From positions 186,001 through 250,000 of the forward strand of contig NZ_RPOC01000007.1 of the NCBI RefSeq assembly GCF_003946915.1: 64,000 nt of DNA. The letters are read 5' to 3'. Numbering within the stretch: position 1 is the stretch's first letter; every line of letters begins with the position of its first letter. The stretch comes from Flavobacterium ustbae. Its GTDB lineage: Bacteria > Bacteroidota > Bacteroidia > Flavobacteriales > Flavobacteriaceae. The notes beneath the pieces were generated by a model. The model was not told the DNA's origin and made no database searches. It worked only from the letters and a program-made list of their open reading frames with translations. Of the stretch, positions 41,452 to 50,442 are shown piece by piece. The position numbers were made by a program, and so were the translations under genes.

Positions 41452-42264
41452 ATGGATTCAATATTTAATTTAAAAGAAAAAATAGCTTTAATTACAGGTG
41501 GTGCAGGAGTTTTAGGAAGCCGTTTCGCTAACGTTTTGGCACAACAAGGCGTAATTGTGGGAATCGTTTCGCAGTCACTTGAAAAAGCAGAAAATACCGT
41601 AAAAGACATTGAAGCAAATGGCGGAAAAGGTTTTGCTATTCAGGCGAATGTTTTAAACAAAGAAGAAGTAGAAAAAGCAAAAGATTTTATCGTTGAAAAA
41701 TACGGGCGTCTTGATATCTTAATTAATGCTGCGGGCGGAAATATGCCTGGAGCTACGATTCAGCCCGATCAAGCGGTTTACGATATGAAAAGCGATGATT
41801 TGCAAAAAGTGATTGATTTGAATATTATTGGAACTATGCTTCCGACTCAGGTTTTTGCGGATCTTTTTGCAAAACAGAAATCAGGAAATATCATCAACAT
41901 TTCATCGGCATCTGCACAAAGACCTTTAACAAGAGTTGTGGGTTATTCAGCTTCAAAAGCGGCGATTGATAATTTCACACAATGGATGGCGGTTGAACTT
42001 GCTCAGAAATACGGCGAAGGAATTCGTGTAAACGCTATTTCTCCAGGATTTTTTATCGGAGAACAAAACCGTGCTTTATTACTGACTCCAGAAGGGAAAT
42101 TAACGCCAAGAGGAGAAAAAATTATCGATCACACACCAATGGGACGTTTTGGAACTCCAGAAGATATTGACGGTGCACTTTTATTTTTATGCAGCGACAT
42201 GTCAAAATTCGTAACGGGAACTATATTAAAAGTAGACGGCGGTTTTGCTGCAACGAGTATTTAA
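41452..42264 (+). CDS. SDR oxidoreductase, probable D-mannonate oxidoreductase
   Basis: Cytoplasmic NAD(P)-dependent short-chain dehydrogenase of 270 residues. The cofactor loop is TGGAGVLGS (15-23), the active-site triad Ser152, Tyr165 and Lys169 in GYSASKAAI, and there is a NAAGGNMPGAT strand (92-102). The NxAGGNxPxAT form is typical of SDR-type mannonate oxidoreductases that reduce D-fructuronate to D-mannonate. Position beside UxuA and KDPG aldolase supports this, although a KduD-like role on deoxy-ketouronate cannot be excluded. ISPGFFIGEQN and a DGG motif near the end are standard for the family. Confidence 0.82.
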   Translation: MDSIFNLKEKIALITGGAGVLGSRFANVLAQQGVIVGIVSQSLEKAENTVKDIEANGGKGFAIQANVLNKEEVEKAKDFIVEKYGRLDILINAAGGNMPGATIQPDQAVYDMKSDDLQKVIDLNIIGTMLPTQVFADLFAKQKSGNIINISSASAQRPLTRVVGYSASKAAIDNFTQWMAVELAQKYGEGIRVNAISPGFFIGEQNRALLLTPEGKLTPRGEKIIDHTPMGRFGTPEDIDGALLFLCSDMSKFVTGTILKVDGGFAATSI

Positions 42265-42596
42265 TTAGCGTGCTCTCCTGCAAGGTTTTCGAAACCTTGT
42301 AGGTTTAGATTTAAACACGAATTTCACTAATTAACACTAGTAATCATTTTGCAATATTGCGAGATATTCGAAACCTTGTAGGTATGAAATATACGTTCTA
42401 AGATTCGAAAAATAATAAATGATTCTTATGAAAACGAGTGCCCTAGCCCCGATAGAAGTGGAAATCCTTTTTTATTTTTTCTTTAAAAATAAAAAAGATT
42501 GAAACGGATAGCGGGAAATAGCTCCTCAAAAAAGCTTTATAAATAATTATACCTACAAGATTTCGAAAACCTTGCAGGACAAAAAAAATATAAAAA
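42265..42596. repeat. Gene-free stretch with two repeat families
   Basis: TGCAAGGTTTTCGAAACCTT (about 42279), a partial copy near 42367 and the inverted ACCTTGCAGGAC (about 42570) form an inverted repeat of one family. Between them lies a second element, 42438-42525, which begins GTGCCCTAGCCCCGATAG and ends GCGGGAAATAGCTCC around a perfect hairpin, TTTTTTATTTTT (42468-42479) with AAAAATAAAAAA (42485-42496). No gene is seen. Confidence 0.65.
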
Positions 42597-43781
42597 ATGG
42601 AACAAACATTAAGATGGTTCGGACCAAATGATCCTGTTTCTTTACAAGATATTAAACAAACCGGAGCAACCGGAATTGTAACGGCTTTACACCATATTCC
42701 GAACGGACAGGTTTGGACAATTGAAGAAATCATTAAACGAAAAGTAGAAATCGAACACGAAGATGGCGATCCTAAAAAAGGCGCTTCTGGTTTGATTTGG
42801 TCAGTTGTAGAAAGTATTCCCGTTCACGAAGACATTAAAAAACAGACTGGGAATTATCTGGAATATATTGAAAATTACAAAGAAAGTATTCGCAATTTGG
42901 CTCTGTGTGGCATAACATGCGTTTGCTACAACTTTATGCCGGTTTTAGACTGGTCAAGAACAGATTTATCGTATACGGTTGAAGATGGTTCAAAAGCGTT
43001 ACGTTTTGATATTAATGCTTTTGCTGCTTTTGAGCTGTTTATTTTAAAAAGACCTGGCGCAGAAAAAGAATATTCATTGGAACAAATTCAGAAAGCGAGA
43101 GACTATTTTGATGCAATGAACGAAGAAGATAAAGTAAAATTGCAACGAAATATTTTGGCTGGACTTCCGGGTGCTGAAGAAGCGTATACGGTTGAAGATT
43201 TCTTAGTGACATTAAGCGCTTACAATCATATTGACAGACAGGCTTTAAAGAATAATCTTTTCCACTTTTTGAAAGAAATTATTCCAGTTGCAGAAAGTAA
43301 AGGGGTTCTGATGGCGATTCACCCAGACGATCCGCCTTACCCAATTTTAGGTTTGCCTAGAGTGGTAAGCACAGAAGAGGATTTGGTTGAATTAATGAAT
43401 GCTGCTCCTTCTCCATCCAACGGATTTACAATGTGTACAGGTTCTTACGGCGTTCGTGCTGATAATGATTTACCGGGAATTGTAAGACGTCACGGCGATA
43501 AAATGAATTTCATTCACTTGAGAAGCACGCAACGCGACGAAGAAGGAAGTTTTTACGAAGCCAATCATCTAGAAGGTGATGTTGATATGTACGAAGTGGT
43601 AAAAGCGATTTTAGAAGTAGAAAAAAGAAACAACAGTCAATTGCCAATGCGTCCCGATCACGGACACCAAATGCTGGATGATTTGAAGAAAAAGACCAAT
43701 CCAGGTTATTCTGCAATTGGGCGTTTAAGAGGACTTGCTGAATTGCGTGGATTGGAACTGGGAATAAAGCGATCTTTATAA
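42597..43781 (+). CDS. uxuA: Mannonate dehydratase
   Basis: Dehydrates D-mannonate to 2-keto-3-deoxygluconate, in the cytoplasm. Length 394 matches UxuA. Opening motif [37 protein letters not shown] is characteristic. The metal and active-site segments [56 protein letters not shown] and MRPDHGH are all present in order. It stands 332 bp after the SDR gene. With the SDR and KDPG aldolase it makes most of the glucuronate route; glucuronate isomerase (UxaC) is not in this window. Confidence 0.95.
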   Translation: MEQTLRWFGPNDPVSLQDIKQTGATGIVTALHHIPNGQVWTIEEIIKRKVEIEHEDGDPKKGASGLIWSVVESIPVHEDIKKQTGNYLEYIENYKESIRNLALCGITCVCYNFMPVLDWSRTDLSYTVEDGSKALRFDINAFAAFELFILKRPGAEKEYSLEQIQKARDYFDAMNEEDKVKLQRNILAGLPGAEEAYTVEDFLVTLSAYNHIDRQALKNNLFHFLKEIIPVAESKGVLMAIHPDDPPYPILGLPRVVSTEEDLVELMNAAPSPSNGFTMCTGSYGVRADNDLPGIVRRHGDKMNFIHLRSTQRDEEGSFYEANHLEGDVDMYEVVKAILEVEKRNNSQLPMRPDHGHQMLDDLKKKTNPGYSAIGRLRGLAELRGLELGIKRSL

Positions 43782-44187
43782 TTTGTTTTGCCACTAAGGC
43801 ACGAAGGCACAAAGTTTTTTTTCTAATCTCGCAATCCCGATAGTTATCGGGAGCAGAGACGCAAAGTTTTTTTTTACCACTGATTAAAGTGATTAAAAGG
43901 ATTTTTTCTCTCGCAGATTTGGCAGATTAAGGAGATTTTTTATTCTCATTATTGTCTTCCTGAGCGAAGTCGAAGGACACGCTAGAAGCTCGACAAAGAT
44001 TGTCGATTTTGTTTGCGGAGCTACTTATGCGTCCTTCGACTTCGCTCAGGAAGACAAACTAGACTTAAAATCTTTGCGTCTCTGCTCCCGATAACTATCG
44101 GGATTGCGCGAACCAAAAAATCTTAGAGCCTTCGTGTCTTAGCGGCAAAAAACAAAAAAACTTACTAACCACAAAAACCACAAAACC
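43782..44187. repeat. Nested inverted-repeat cluster (three shells)
   Basis: Middle shell: arms 43831-43866 and 44072-44107 are a perfect 36-bp inverted repeat. Inner shell: arms 43952-43978 and 44031-44057 are a perfect 27-bp inverted repeat, core CCTGAGCGAAGTCGAAGGAC. Innermost: TCGACAA and TTGTCGA near 43990-44006. The outer shell, GCCACTAAGGCACGAAGG and its looser mirror GCCTTCGTGTCTTAGCGGC, spans about 43790-44147. No gene or mobile-element protein is present. Confidence 0.85.
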
Positions 44188-45816
44188 ATGATTCGCCAAA
44201 CCATTCTTGTCTCCTGCGGTCTTTTCATGAATACTTTAGTAGCGCAGGAAATCCCTAAAATCCTATCTCAAAAAACAAACTATTTACCCGATTTCAGTTA
44301 TGCGGGTTATCATTTTGGTGAAAAACCCATTCCTGAATCAGATGGAAAAATTATCTATGCAACAGATTTTGGCGTAAAAGCCAATGACGAATTAGACGAT
44401 TCGAAAGCGCTTTTAAAAGCTTTTAAAACAGCAAATGCTGTTGATGGAAATGTTATCCTACAATTGCCTGCAGGACGAATTATTCTAAGCGAAATTCTCT
44501 ATATCGAAAGAAGTAATTTTGTACTTCGCGGTGCTGGTTCTGCTGAAAACGGAACCGAAATTTACTGTCCAAGACCGATGATGTATCTTAAAGATTCTGA
44601 AGTTTTGGCGGAACTTCGTGAATATTTAACCACTTTTGATAAACGTCAGCGTGAACCTGAAAATAACATTGATCTTCCTTTTTCGCAATATGCGTGGTCA
44701 GGCGGTTTTATCTGGACACAAGTTCCGGGCGAACGTGTAAAATCTTATTTGGATAAATACGAACCAGAACCGAATCCGTTGGCGAAAGTGAGTTCGGGGA
44801 AAATGGGCGAACATGTTATTACCGTTTCTGAAGTTAAAAATCTAAAAGTTGGTGATGTTGTCGAATTACAATTGTTCAATAAAGACGATGAAAACGGCGA
44901 AATCATCAAAGATTTATATCAGGGTGCCAAAGTAAAACCAGGTTCACATCATTGGAAATTTCCCAAATTGCCAATTGTAAGACAGCAGGTCGAAATCACT
45001 AAAATTTCGGGTTCTAAAATTACTTTAAAAACGCCTTTAACTATTTCTATCAAACCAAATTATCAGGCACAGTTGGTCGAATGGAAACATTTAAACGAAG
45101 TCGGAATCGAACATCTCCGTTTTACTTTTCCTGATATTCCGAGAGTCGCGCATCATGTGGAACCCGGAAATAACGGAATCTTCCTAACCCGATTATTTAA
45201 TTCTTGGGTTAAAGATGTCAAAATCACCAATGCCGACAGCGGAATTTTAGCCGAAGAAGTGGCGAATACTACCATTCAGGATATTATAACCGATGGTCCG
45301 CATTTGGCACATTATACGGTAACTTTAGGCGGCGTGCATAATATTTTAGTCAAAAATCTTAAGATTTATAATTCAGCTGTTCATCCTTTAAGTTTCAATA
45401 CTTTTTCAACTAAGAATGTCTATCAAAACTGCGAGATTTTTATAGATCCGCTTTTAGATCAGCATTCGGGAGCCAATCATCAAAATCTTTTTGACAATAT
45501 TACCGTTCACTTAAAAGCCGATAAAAACAATAGTTATCTTTTATTTGGCGGTGGTGGAGCCGATTACTGGAAACCTTCTCACGGCCCTTTCAGTACTTTT
45601 TGGAATCTGAATGTTTTGGTTGAAAATCCAGATGCAGCAAAAACTGTTTTACTGTACGGAATGAAAGACGGCGCTTTAGCCAGAATCATCGGCGTTCATG
45701 GAAACACAAAATTTGAAATCAAATACTATGTTGATCCTTATATTGAGTTTTTGAATCAATCAATTGATAAAGTGCCTTCGTTGTATAATTATCAATTGCA
45801 AAGACGCTTAAAATAG
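44188..45816 (+). CDS. Secreted right-handed beta-helix protein (DUF4955-like, pectate-lyase superfamily)
   Basis: Exported protein of 542 residues, signal peptide about 1-19. The N-terminal part has the pectate-lyase-3-like entry KIIYATDFGVKANDELDDSKALLKAFKTA and LQLPAGRIILSEILYIERSNFVLRGAGSAENGTEIYCPRP, which marks a parallel beta-helix. Middle repeats carry short VKDVKITNADSGILAE and NILVKNLKIYNSAVH turns. The last third resembles DUF4955. It sits between UxuA and the hybrid sensor gene of the uronate locus. No catalytic residue pattern of a known lyase family is recognised. A lyase or glycan-binding role is plausible from fold and context. Confidence 0.72.
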   Translation: MIRQTILVSCGLFMNTLVAQEIPKILSQKTNYLPDFSYAGYHFGEKPIPESDGKIIYATDFGVKANDELDDSKALLKAFKTANAVDGNVILQLPAGRIILSEILYIERSNFVLRGAGSAENGTEIYCPRPMMYLKDSEVLAELREYLTTFDKRQREPENNIDLPFSQYAWSGGFIWTQVPGERVKSYLDKYEPEPNPLAKVSSGKMGEHVITVSEVKNLKVGDVVELQLFNKDDENGEIIKDLYQGAKVKPGSHHWKFPKLPIVRQQVEITKISGSKITLKTPLTISIKPNYQAQLVEWKHLNEVGIEHLRFTFPDIPRVAHHVEPGNNGIFLTRLFNSWVKDVKITNADSGILAEEVANTTIQDIITDGPHLAHYTVTLGGVHNILVKNLKIYNSAVHPLSFNTFSTKNVYQNCEIFIDPLLDQHSGANHQNLFDNITVHLKADKNNSYLLFGGGGADYWKPSHGPFSTFWNLNVLVENPDAAKTVLLYGMKDGALARIIGVHGNTKFEIKYYVDPYIEFLNQSIDKVPSLYNYQLQRRLK

Positions 45817-46013
45817 CCTAAATATTTGCCACAAATTACACAGATTAAAATGATTTTTCTTTGTGTTGAAATAGCCACGAATTCACGAATTATTTATAAT
45901 CTTAATTTGAATAATTCGTGAATTTAATGTCATTTCAAAGTCAATATATCTAACCAAAAAGATTAGAAAAAATTCGTGAATTCGTGGCAAAAGAAACTAA
46001 AAAATATCCCGCT
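45817..46013. repeat. GAATTCGTGGC-type inverted repeats before the sensor gene
   Basis: GCCACGAATTCACGAATTAT (about 45880), ATAATTCGTGAATTTAATG (about 45912) and AATTCGTGAATTCGTGGC (45971-45988) form overlapping inverted pairs. The last copy ends 25 bp before the hybrid sensor's start codon, and the frame continues into it from a GTG inside the repeat. Confidence 0.6.
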
Positions 46014-49000
46014 ATGAAATACAAAATAGCTTTTCTCGCAATTGTATTTATTTTCGGAAACCTATTTTCTCAAAATAAATACCGCCTTAAAAACATCTCC
46101 ACAACCGACGGGCTTTCGCAGAGTTCTGTCATTGCGATTCATCAGGATAAATTTGGGCAGATGTGGTTTGGAACCCGAGATGGACTGAATAAATACGACG
46201 GAAGCCGTTTTACGATTTTCAGAAATGATGCTGCTGATAAATATTCGATCAGCAACAATGATATTCTGGCAATTGACGAAGATGCTTCGGGAAAAATCTG
46301 GGTAGGAACTTACAACGGCTTAAACTGTTACGATCCTCTTTCTAATCGTTTTACGAGATATCTTCATACCAAAGCCAATCATACGATTAGTAATAATGCC
46401 GTTTGGAGCATTCGTGAAATTGGTGGCGAAATGTGGTTTGGAACTTCTAAAGGATTAACGATTTTCAATAAAAAATCGGGATTGTTTGCCTCGGTTTTTC
46501 ATTCAGATGAGGATGCTTCTACCCTTCCGAGCAATAATATTCTGAGTATTCTAAAAACCAAAAAAGGCGAAATCTGGATTGGAACTACAAAAGGTTTATG
46601 CCAATTAATCAGTAGAAAAAATGGCAAGCTTTCTTTTAAAAATTATCCTTTAAATGCAACCGATTTATTGAACGTGCAATCGGTAATTGAAGATAAAGAC
46701 GGCAATTTATGGGTCGGAACAAAAAATAAAGGCCTTTTGAAATTTGATCAGAAAGAAAAAGCTTTTGTTTCTTTTTTACCAGTTGAAAAATACCGCGAAA
46801 TCAATCCTGATATTCGATCTTTATTAATTGACAATAAAGGTGATTTATGGATCGGTGCGTATGACGGCATCTATATTTTAGGAAAAGATAAAAGTCTGCA
46901 GAAAATTAACAACAGCAACAATAACAACGGAATAGATAAAGTAAAATCGGTTTTTATGGATAGAAAAGGTTCTATCTGGATTGGCTGTTATTACAAAGGC
47001 GTGAATCTTTGGGACGTTTCTAATGTCAATTTCTCGAATTACAATCAGAATTCAAAAAAGATTCCGATGAGTTTTGATGTCGTAAGTTCGATAATTGCCG
47101 ATAAAAATCAGAATATTTATTTTGGAACTGAAGGCGGAGGAATTACGATTTTTAACGCAACTACCGAAGCGGTAAGTTATATCAACAGCAAAACCGGACA
47201 ATCGAATAAAAACGACATTAAAGCGATGTGTCTTTCCAACGATCATATTTTATGGATTGGAACTTTTTCGAAAGGATTATCAGCTTACAATACAATTTCT
47301 AAACGAATTGAAGATCACAGAATCGCTTCAGATTTAACCGAATTATTAAAAGAATCTGGTGTTTATTCGCTTAAAGCAGAAAATAAAATTTTATGGATTG
47401 GTACTTTTGGTAAAGGTCTAATTCGTTACAATACAGTCGATAAAACTTTTCAAATTATTGGAAATGATATTTCAAAACCTGTTTTCCTGACCAATAATAT
47501 GGTTCGCAGCATTTTAATCGACAAGCAGCATTCAATCTGGCTTGGAACGCAAAATGGTCTGAATCGCATTTCGCTTCGAAATTTCAATCCGCAGAAATTT
47601 ACAATTCAGCATTTCTTTTACGATCATGCTTCTTTGTCGGGCGACGATATTCTGACTTTGTTTGAGGATTCTCAGAATAAAATCTGGGTCGGCACAAAAG
47701 CAAAAGGACTTCATTATTTTGATGGGAAAAAATTCAACCGAATCAATCTTAAAATTGGAAATTCAGTTATTACTTCTATCCATTCCATTTTAGAAGATGA
47801 TGCCAAAAACCTATGGATTAGCACCAATCAAGGAATTTTGAAATACAATACAATAAAAAGAACCGTTGCCATTTACGACCAAAAAGACGGTTTGGCGAGT
47901 AATGAATTCAATGATAATTCAGCTTTGAAAATAGGTGCGAATCAGTTTTATTTTGGAAGTCCATCTGGCGCAACATTTTTTGATGCTTCAAAAATTTCGT
48001 TAAATAATTACGCTCCCCAAGTTTTAATAACCGATTTGAAAATCAAAAATGAAACCATAAATGCACATGACAAAGAGGGGATTTTGGAACAAAGCATCGG
48101 TTTTACCAAAACGATTATTTTGGATTATGATAAAGCGAATTTTTCCATCAATTTTGCGATTCCAAATTACATTCGATCCAAAAATAATCAATACAGTTAT
48201 CGTTTAATTGGCTTAGAAAACAACTGGACAACGACTAAAAACAGCGAAGCTAATTTTGCCATTCAGAATCCCGGAACCTATACATTTGAAGTTCGCGGTG
48301 CTAACAACGACGGGGTTTGGAATCAGACTCCGACTACTTTGACCGTTGTAGTAAATCCGGCTCCGTGGCGCAGTATCTGGGCTTTTTTATTGTACGGAAT
48401 TATAATTGGTTTAGGCCTTTATGGTTTGATTTGGATTATGAAATCGAAAGCGAGACTGAAACAAAAGCTCGAACTGGAATATTTGGAAACCCAGCGTATT
48501 GAAGAAAACAATAAATTGAAACTGGATTTCTTTACCAATATTTCACACGAATTCAGAACTCCCTTGACATTGATTTTAGGTCCGTTACAGCAAATTCTGG
48601 CCGATTATAACGGAACAAACGAAATGTATAAAAAGCTTTTGGTGATCGAAGGAAGCGCGAATCATCTTTTAAGTTTAATTAATCGTTTAATGGATTTTAG
48701 AAAACTCGAAAATCATCAGGTTACGCTGGAATCTGCAAATGGAAATATCGTCAAATTTACCAAAGAAATCTTTTTATCTTTTATTGAATATGCCAAAGAC
48801 GGCGGTTATGACTATACGTTTGAGACTGAAAACGAGGAGATTCTGGTATATTTTGACCGCTATAAACTCGAACGTGTTTTTTATAATTTGATTTCGAACG
48901 CTTTTAGATATACGCCAAAAGGCGGTTCGATCAATATTAAAATCAATAAAGACGCTCAAAATCTTTTTATTGCGGTTGAAGATTCGGGCGTTGGAATTGC

Positions 49001-50105
49001 CGAAGAACATATTGATAAAATTTTTGATTTGTTTTTTGAAGTTCCGACACACAATCAGGTGCAGAAAAACTATAATAAAGGAACCGGAATCGGTCTTTCG
49101 ATCGTAAAAAACATTGTGGAACTACATAAAGGAAAAATCGATGTGACCAATAAACCTTCTGGCGGGGTTGTTTTCACCGTGACTTTACCGCTTGGGCGCG
49201 AACATTTGCTTGACAGCGAAATTATTCCTGATTTTAAAATCAGTGACGATATTGCTCAATATCAGGCACAATTGGAACCTTCAGAAATTGTGGAAAATGA
49301 AGACTTAGAAGATTTAATTGTAAACGAAGAAAAACAAACCATTTTATTGGTTGAAGATCATAAGGTTTTGAGAAAATTCATGAAAAACCTGCTTAAAAAA
49401 GACTATAATATTATCGAAGCCGAAAATGGTAGAATCGCTTTAGAAAAAGCTCTAAAATTTGTTCCAAATCTTATTATCAGCGATGTAATTATGCCCGAAA
49501 TGGTAGGAACTGAATTGTGTTCGAAAATAAAGGAAAACATCAAAACCAGTCATATTCCGGTAATTCTGCTGACTTCTCGCTCTTCTTTAGTTTATAAATT
49601 TGAAGGATTAGAAAGTGGTGCCGATGATTACATTAGTAAACCTTTTAATTTAATGGAGTTCCGACTTCGTGTTAAAAACCTGCTGAATACAACAGAACGT
49701 CTTAAAATTAAATTTTCTAGCGAAGACAGTTTTATTCCATCAGAAATTACGGTTTCTTCTTTGGACGAAGAACTTCTGAAAAAAGCATTTAAAATTGCCG
49801 AAGAAAATATTTCGAATGAACAATTTGATATTCCGTTTTTCTGTTCAGAATTGGGCGTAAGCCGAACCATGTTATTTTTAAAAATTAAAGCTTGGACGAA
49901 TTGCACGCCAAACGAATTCATTCATGAAATACGATTAAAACGTGCTGCACAATTATTAGAACAAAACAAATTAACGGTCTCAGAAATCAGTTATAAAGTC
50001 GGTTTTAATAATCCTAAATACTTTAGCAAATGCTTTCAGAAAAAGTATGGAGAAACACCTTCGCAATTTGCTGATAAATTTTATAAATCTTCTATTAAAT
50101 TGTGA
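46014..50105 (+). CDS. Hybrid two-component system sensor/regulator (HTCS)
   Basis: Single-chain sensor kinase and transcription regulator of about 1363 residues in the inner membrane. The ATG at 46014 gives a proper signal (MKYKIAFLAIVFIFGNLFSQ); an upstream GTG lies in a repeat. Periplasmic part: two seven-bladed propellers of Reg_prop repeats (about 25-690, e.g. MWFGTRDGLNKYDG) and a Y_Y_Y domain to about 775. One TM at about 787-808. HisKA has phospho-accepting His845 (NISHEFRTPL). An HATPase and a receiver with Asp1157 (IISDVIMPE) follow. The C-terminal AraC-type HTH ends near residue 1355 (VSEISYKVGFNNPKYFSKCF). HTCS proteins bind released oligosaccharides and switch on the adjacent SusC/SusD genes. 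Confidence 0.95.
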   Translation: MKYKIAFLAIVFIFGNLFSQNKYRLKNISTTDGLSQSSVIAIHQDKFGQMWFGTRDGLNKYDGSRFTIFRNDAADKYSISNNDILAIDEDASGKIWVGTYNGLNCYDPLSNRFTRYLHTKANHTISNNAVWSIREIGGEMWFGTSKGLTIFNKKSGLFASVFHSDEDASTLPSNNILSILKTKKGEIWIGTTKGLCQLISRKNGKLSFKNYPLNATDLLNVQSVIEDKDGNLWVGTKNKGLLKFDQKEKAFVSFLPVEKYREINPDIRSLLIDNKGDLWIGAYDGIYILGKDKSLQKINNSNNNNGIDKVKSVFMDRKGSIWIGCYYKGVNLWDVSNVNFSNYNQNSKKIPMSFDVVSSIIADKNQNIYFGTEGGGITIFNATTEAVSYINSKTGQSNKNDIKAMCLSNDHILWIGTFSKGLSAYNTISKRIEDHRIASDLTELLKESGVYSLKAENKILWIGTFGKGLIRYNTVDKTFQIIGNDISKPVFLTNNMVRSILIDKQHSIWLGTQNGLNRISLRNFNPQKFTIQHFFYDHASLSGDDILTLFEDSQNKIWVGTKAKGLHYFDGKKFNRINLKIGNSVITSIHSILEDDAKNLWISTNQGILKYNTIKRTVAIYDQKDGLASNEFNDNSALKIGANQFYFGSPSGATFFDASKISLNNYAPQVLITDLKIKNETINAHDKEGILEQSIGFTKTIILDYDKANFSINFAIPNYIRSKNNQYSYRLIGLENNWTTTKNSEANFAIQNPGTYTFEVRGANNDGVWNQTPTTLTVVVNPAPWRSIWAFLLYGIIIGLGLYGLIWIMKSKARLKQKLELEYLETQRIEENNKLKLDFFTNISHEFRTPLTLILGPLQQILADYNGTNEMYKKLLVIEGSANHLLSLINRLMDFRKLENHQVTLESANGNIVKFTKEIFLSFIEYAKDGGYDYTFETENEEILVYFDRYKLERVFYNLISNAFRYTPKGGSINIKINKDAQNLFIAVEDSGVGIAEEHIDKIFDLFFEVPTHNQVQKNYNKGTGIGLSIVKNIVELHKGKIDVTNKPSGGVVFTVTLPLGREHLLDSEIIPDFKISDDIAQYQAQLEPSEIVENEDLEDLIVNEEKQTILLVEDHKVLRKFMKNLLKKDYNIIEAENGRIALEKALKFVPNLIISDVIMPEMVGTELCSKIKENIKTSHIPVILLTSRSSLVYKFEGLESGADDYISKPFNLMEFRLRVKNLLNTTERLKIKFSSEDSFIPSEITVSSLDEELLKKAFKIAEENISNEQFDIPFFCSELGVSRTMLFLKIKAWTNCTPNEFIHEIRLKRAAQLLEQNKLTVSEISYKVGFNNPKYFSKCFQKKYGETPSQFADKFYKSSIKL

Positions 50106-50113
50106 GATGTCAA

Positions 50114-50222
50114 ATGTGAAATGTGAAATGTGAAATGTGAATTACCAGATGTTAATGCTTTTTTACTTTTAACTTTTAACTTTTAACTTTTAACTTTTAA
50201 CTTTTAACTTTTAACTTTTAAC
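50114..50222. repeat. Two adjacent 7-bp tandem repeat tracts
   Basis: ATGTGAA is repeated four times at 50114-50141, with a degenerate copy just before. TTTTAAC is repeated eight times without error at 50167-50222. Both start within 120 bp after the HTCS stop codon. Confidence 0.9.
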
Positions 50223-50250
50223 TTAAACAATTCGCTTTTTTAAAGGCTTT

Positions 50251-50284
50251 AAAAAGGGTATCTGTATTTTTAGATACCCTTTTT
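50251..50284 (+). terminator. Rho-independent terminator after HTCS
   Basis: AAAAAGGGTATCT (50251-50263) pairs perfectly with AGATACCCTTTTT (50272-50284) around an 8-base loop; the right arm ends in T-rich sequence. It separates the sensor gene from the SusC/SusD transcript. Confidence 0.85.
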
Positions 50285-50310
50285 TGTATTTCTATTTCTT
50301 TTTTGGCTTC

Positions 50311-50318
50311 TACATTTG
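50311..50318 (+). promoter_or_regulatory. Candidate -7 box for the SusC/SusD transcript
   Basis: TACATTTG matches TAnnTTTG. The nearest upstream TTG is 24 bp away rather than 19, so support is partial. The leader to the SusC start would be about 120 nt and would contain the 30-codon frame at 50323. Confidence 0.4.
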
Positions 50319-50322
50319 CCTT

Positions 50323-50415
50323 ATGAAAATCAAAAAAACACATTTTAATTTATTGCAAATCCTCTTTGTAATTATCATCATCGGAATGAGTTTGCTGATT
50401 TTCTACTATAGCTAA
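50323..50415 (+). CDS. Possible 30-residue hydrophobic peptide upstream of SusC
   Basis: Frame MKIKKTHFNLLQILFVIIII followed by ten more residues ending FYYS and TAA. A basic N-terminus followed by one hydrophobic stretch of about 20 residues gives the form of a single-pass membrane microprotein or leader peptide. It starts only 5 bp after the candidate -7 box, so translation would have to be leaderless or come from an upstream transcript. It may equally be chance in the leader of the SusC gene. No family is recognised. Confidence 0.3.
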   Translation: MKIKKTHFNLLQILFVIIIIGMSLLIFYYS

Positions 50416-50442
50416 CTTTTTAACCTTAAAACCAAAAAATGA

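Noticed and set aside
45984..46013. GTG start for the hybrid sensor
   Set aside because: The GTG is inside a dispersed repeat; ATG 46014 begins a normal signal peptide.
50114..50222. Possible CRISPR array
   Set aside because: Units are 7 bp, directly adjacent and without spacers, and no cas genes are present.
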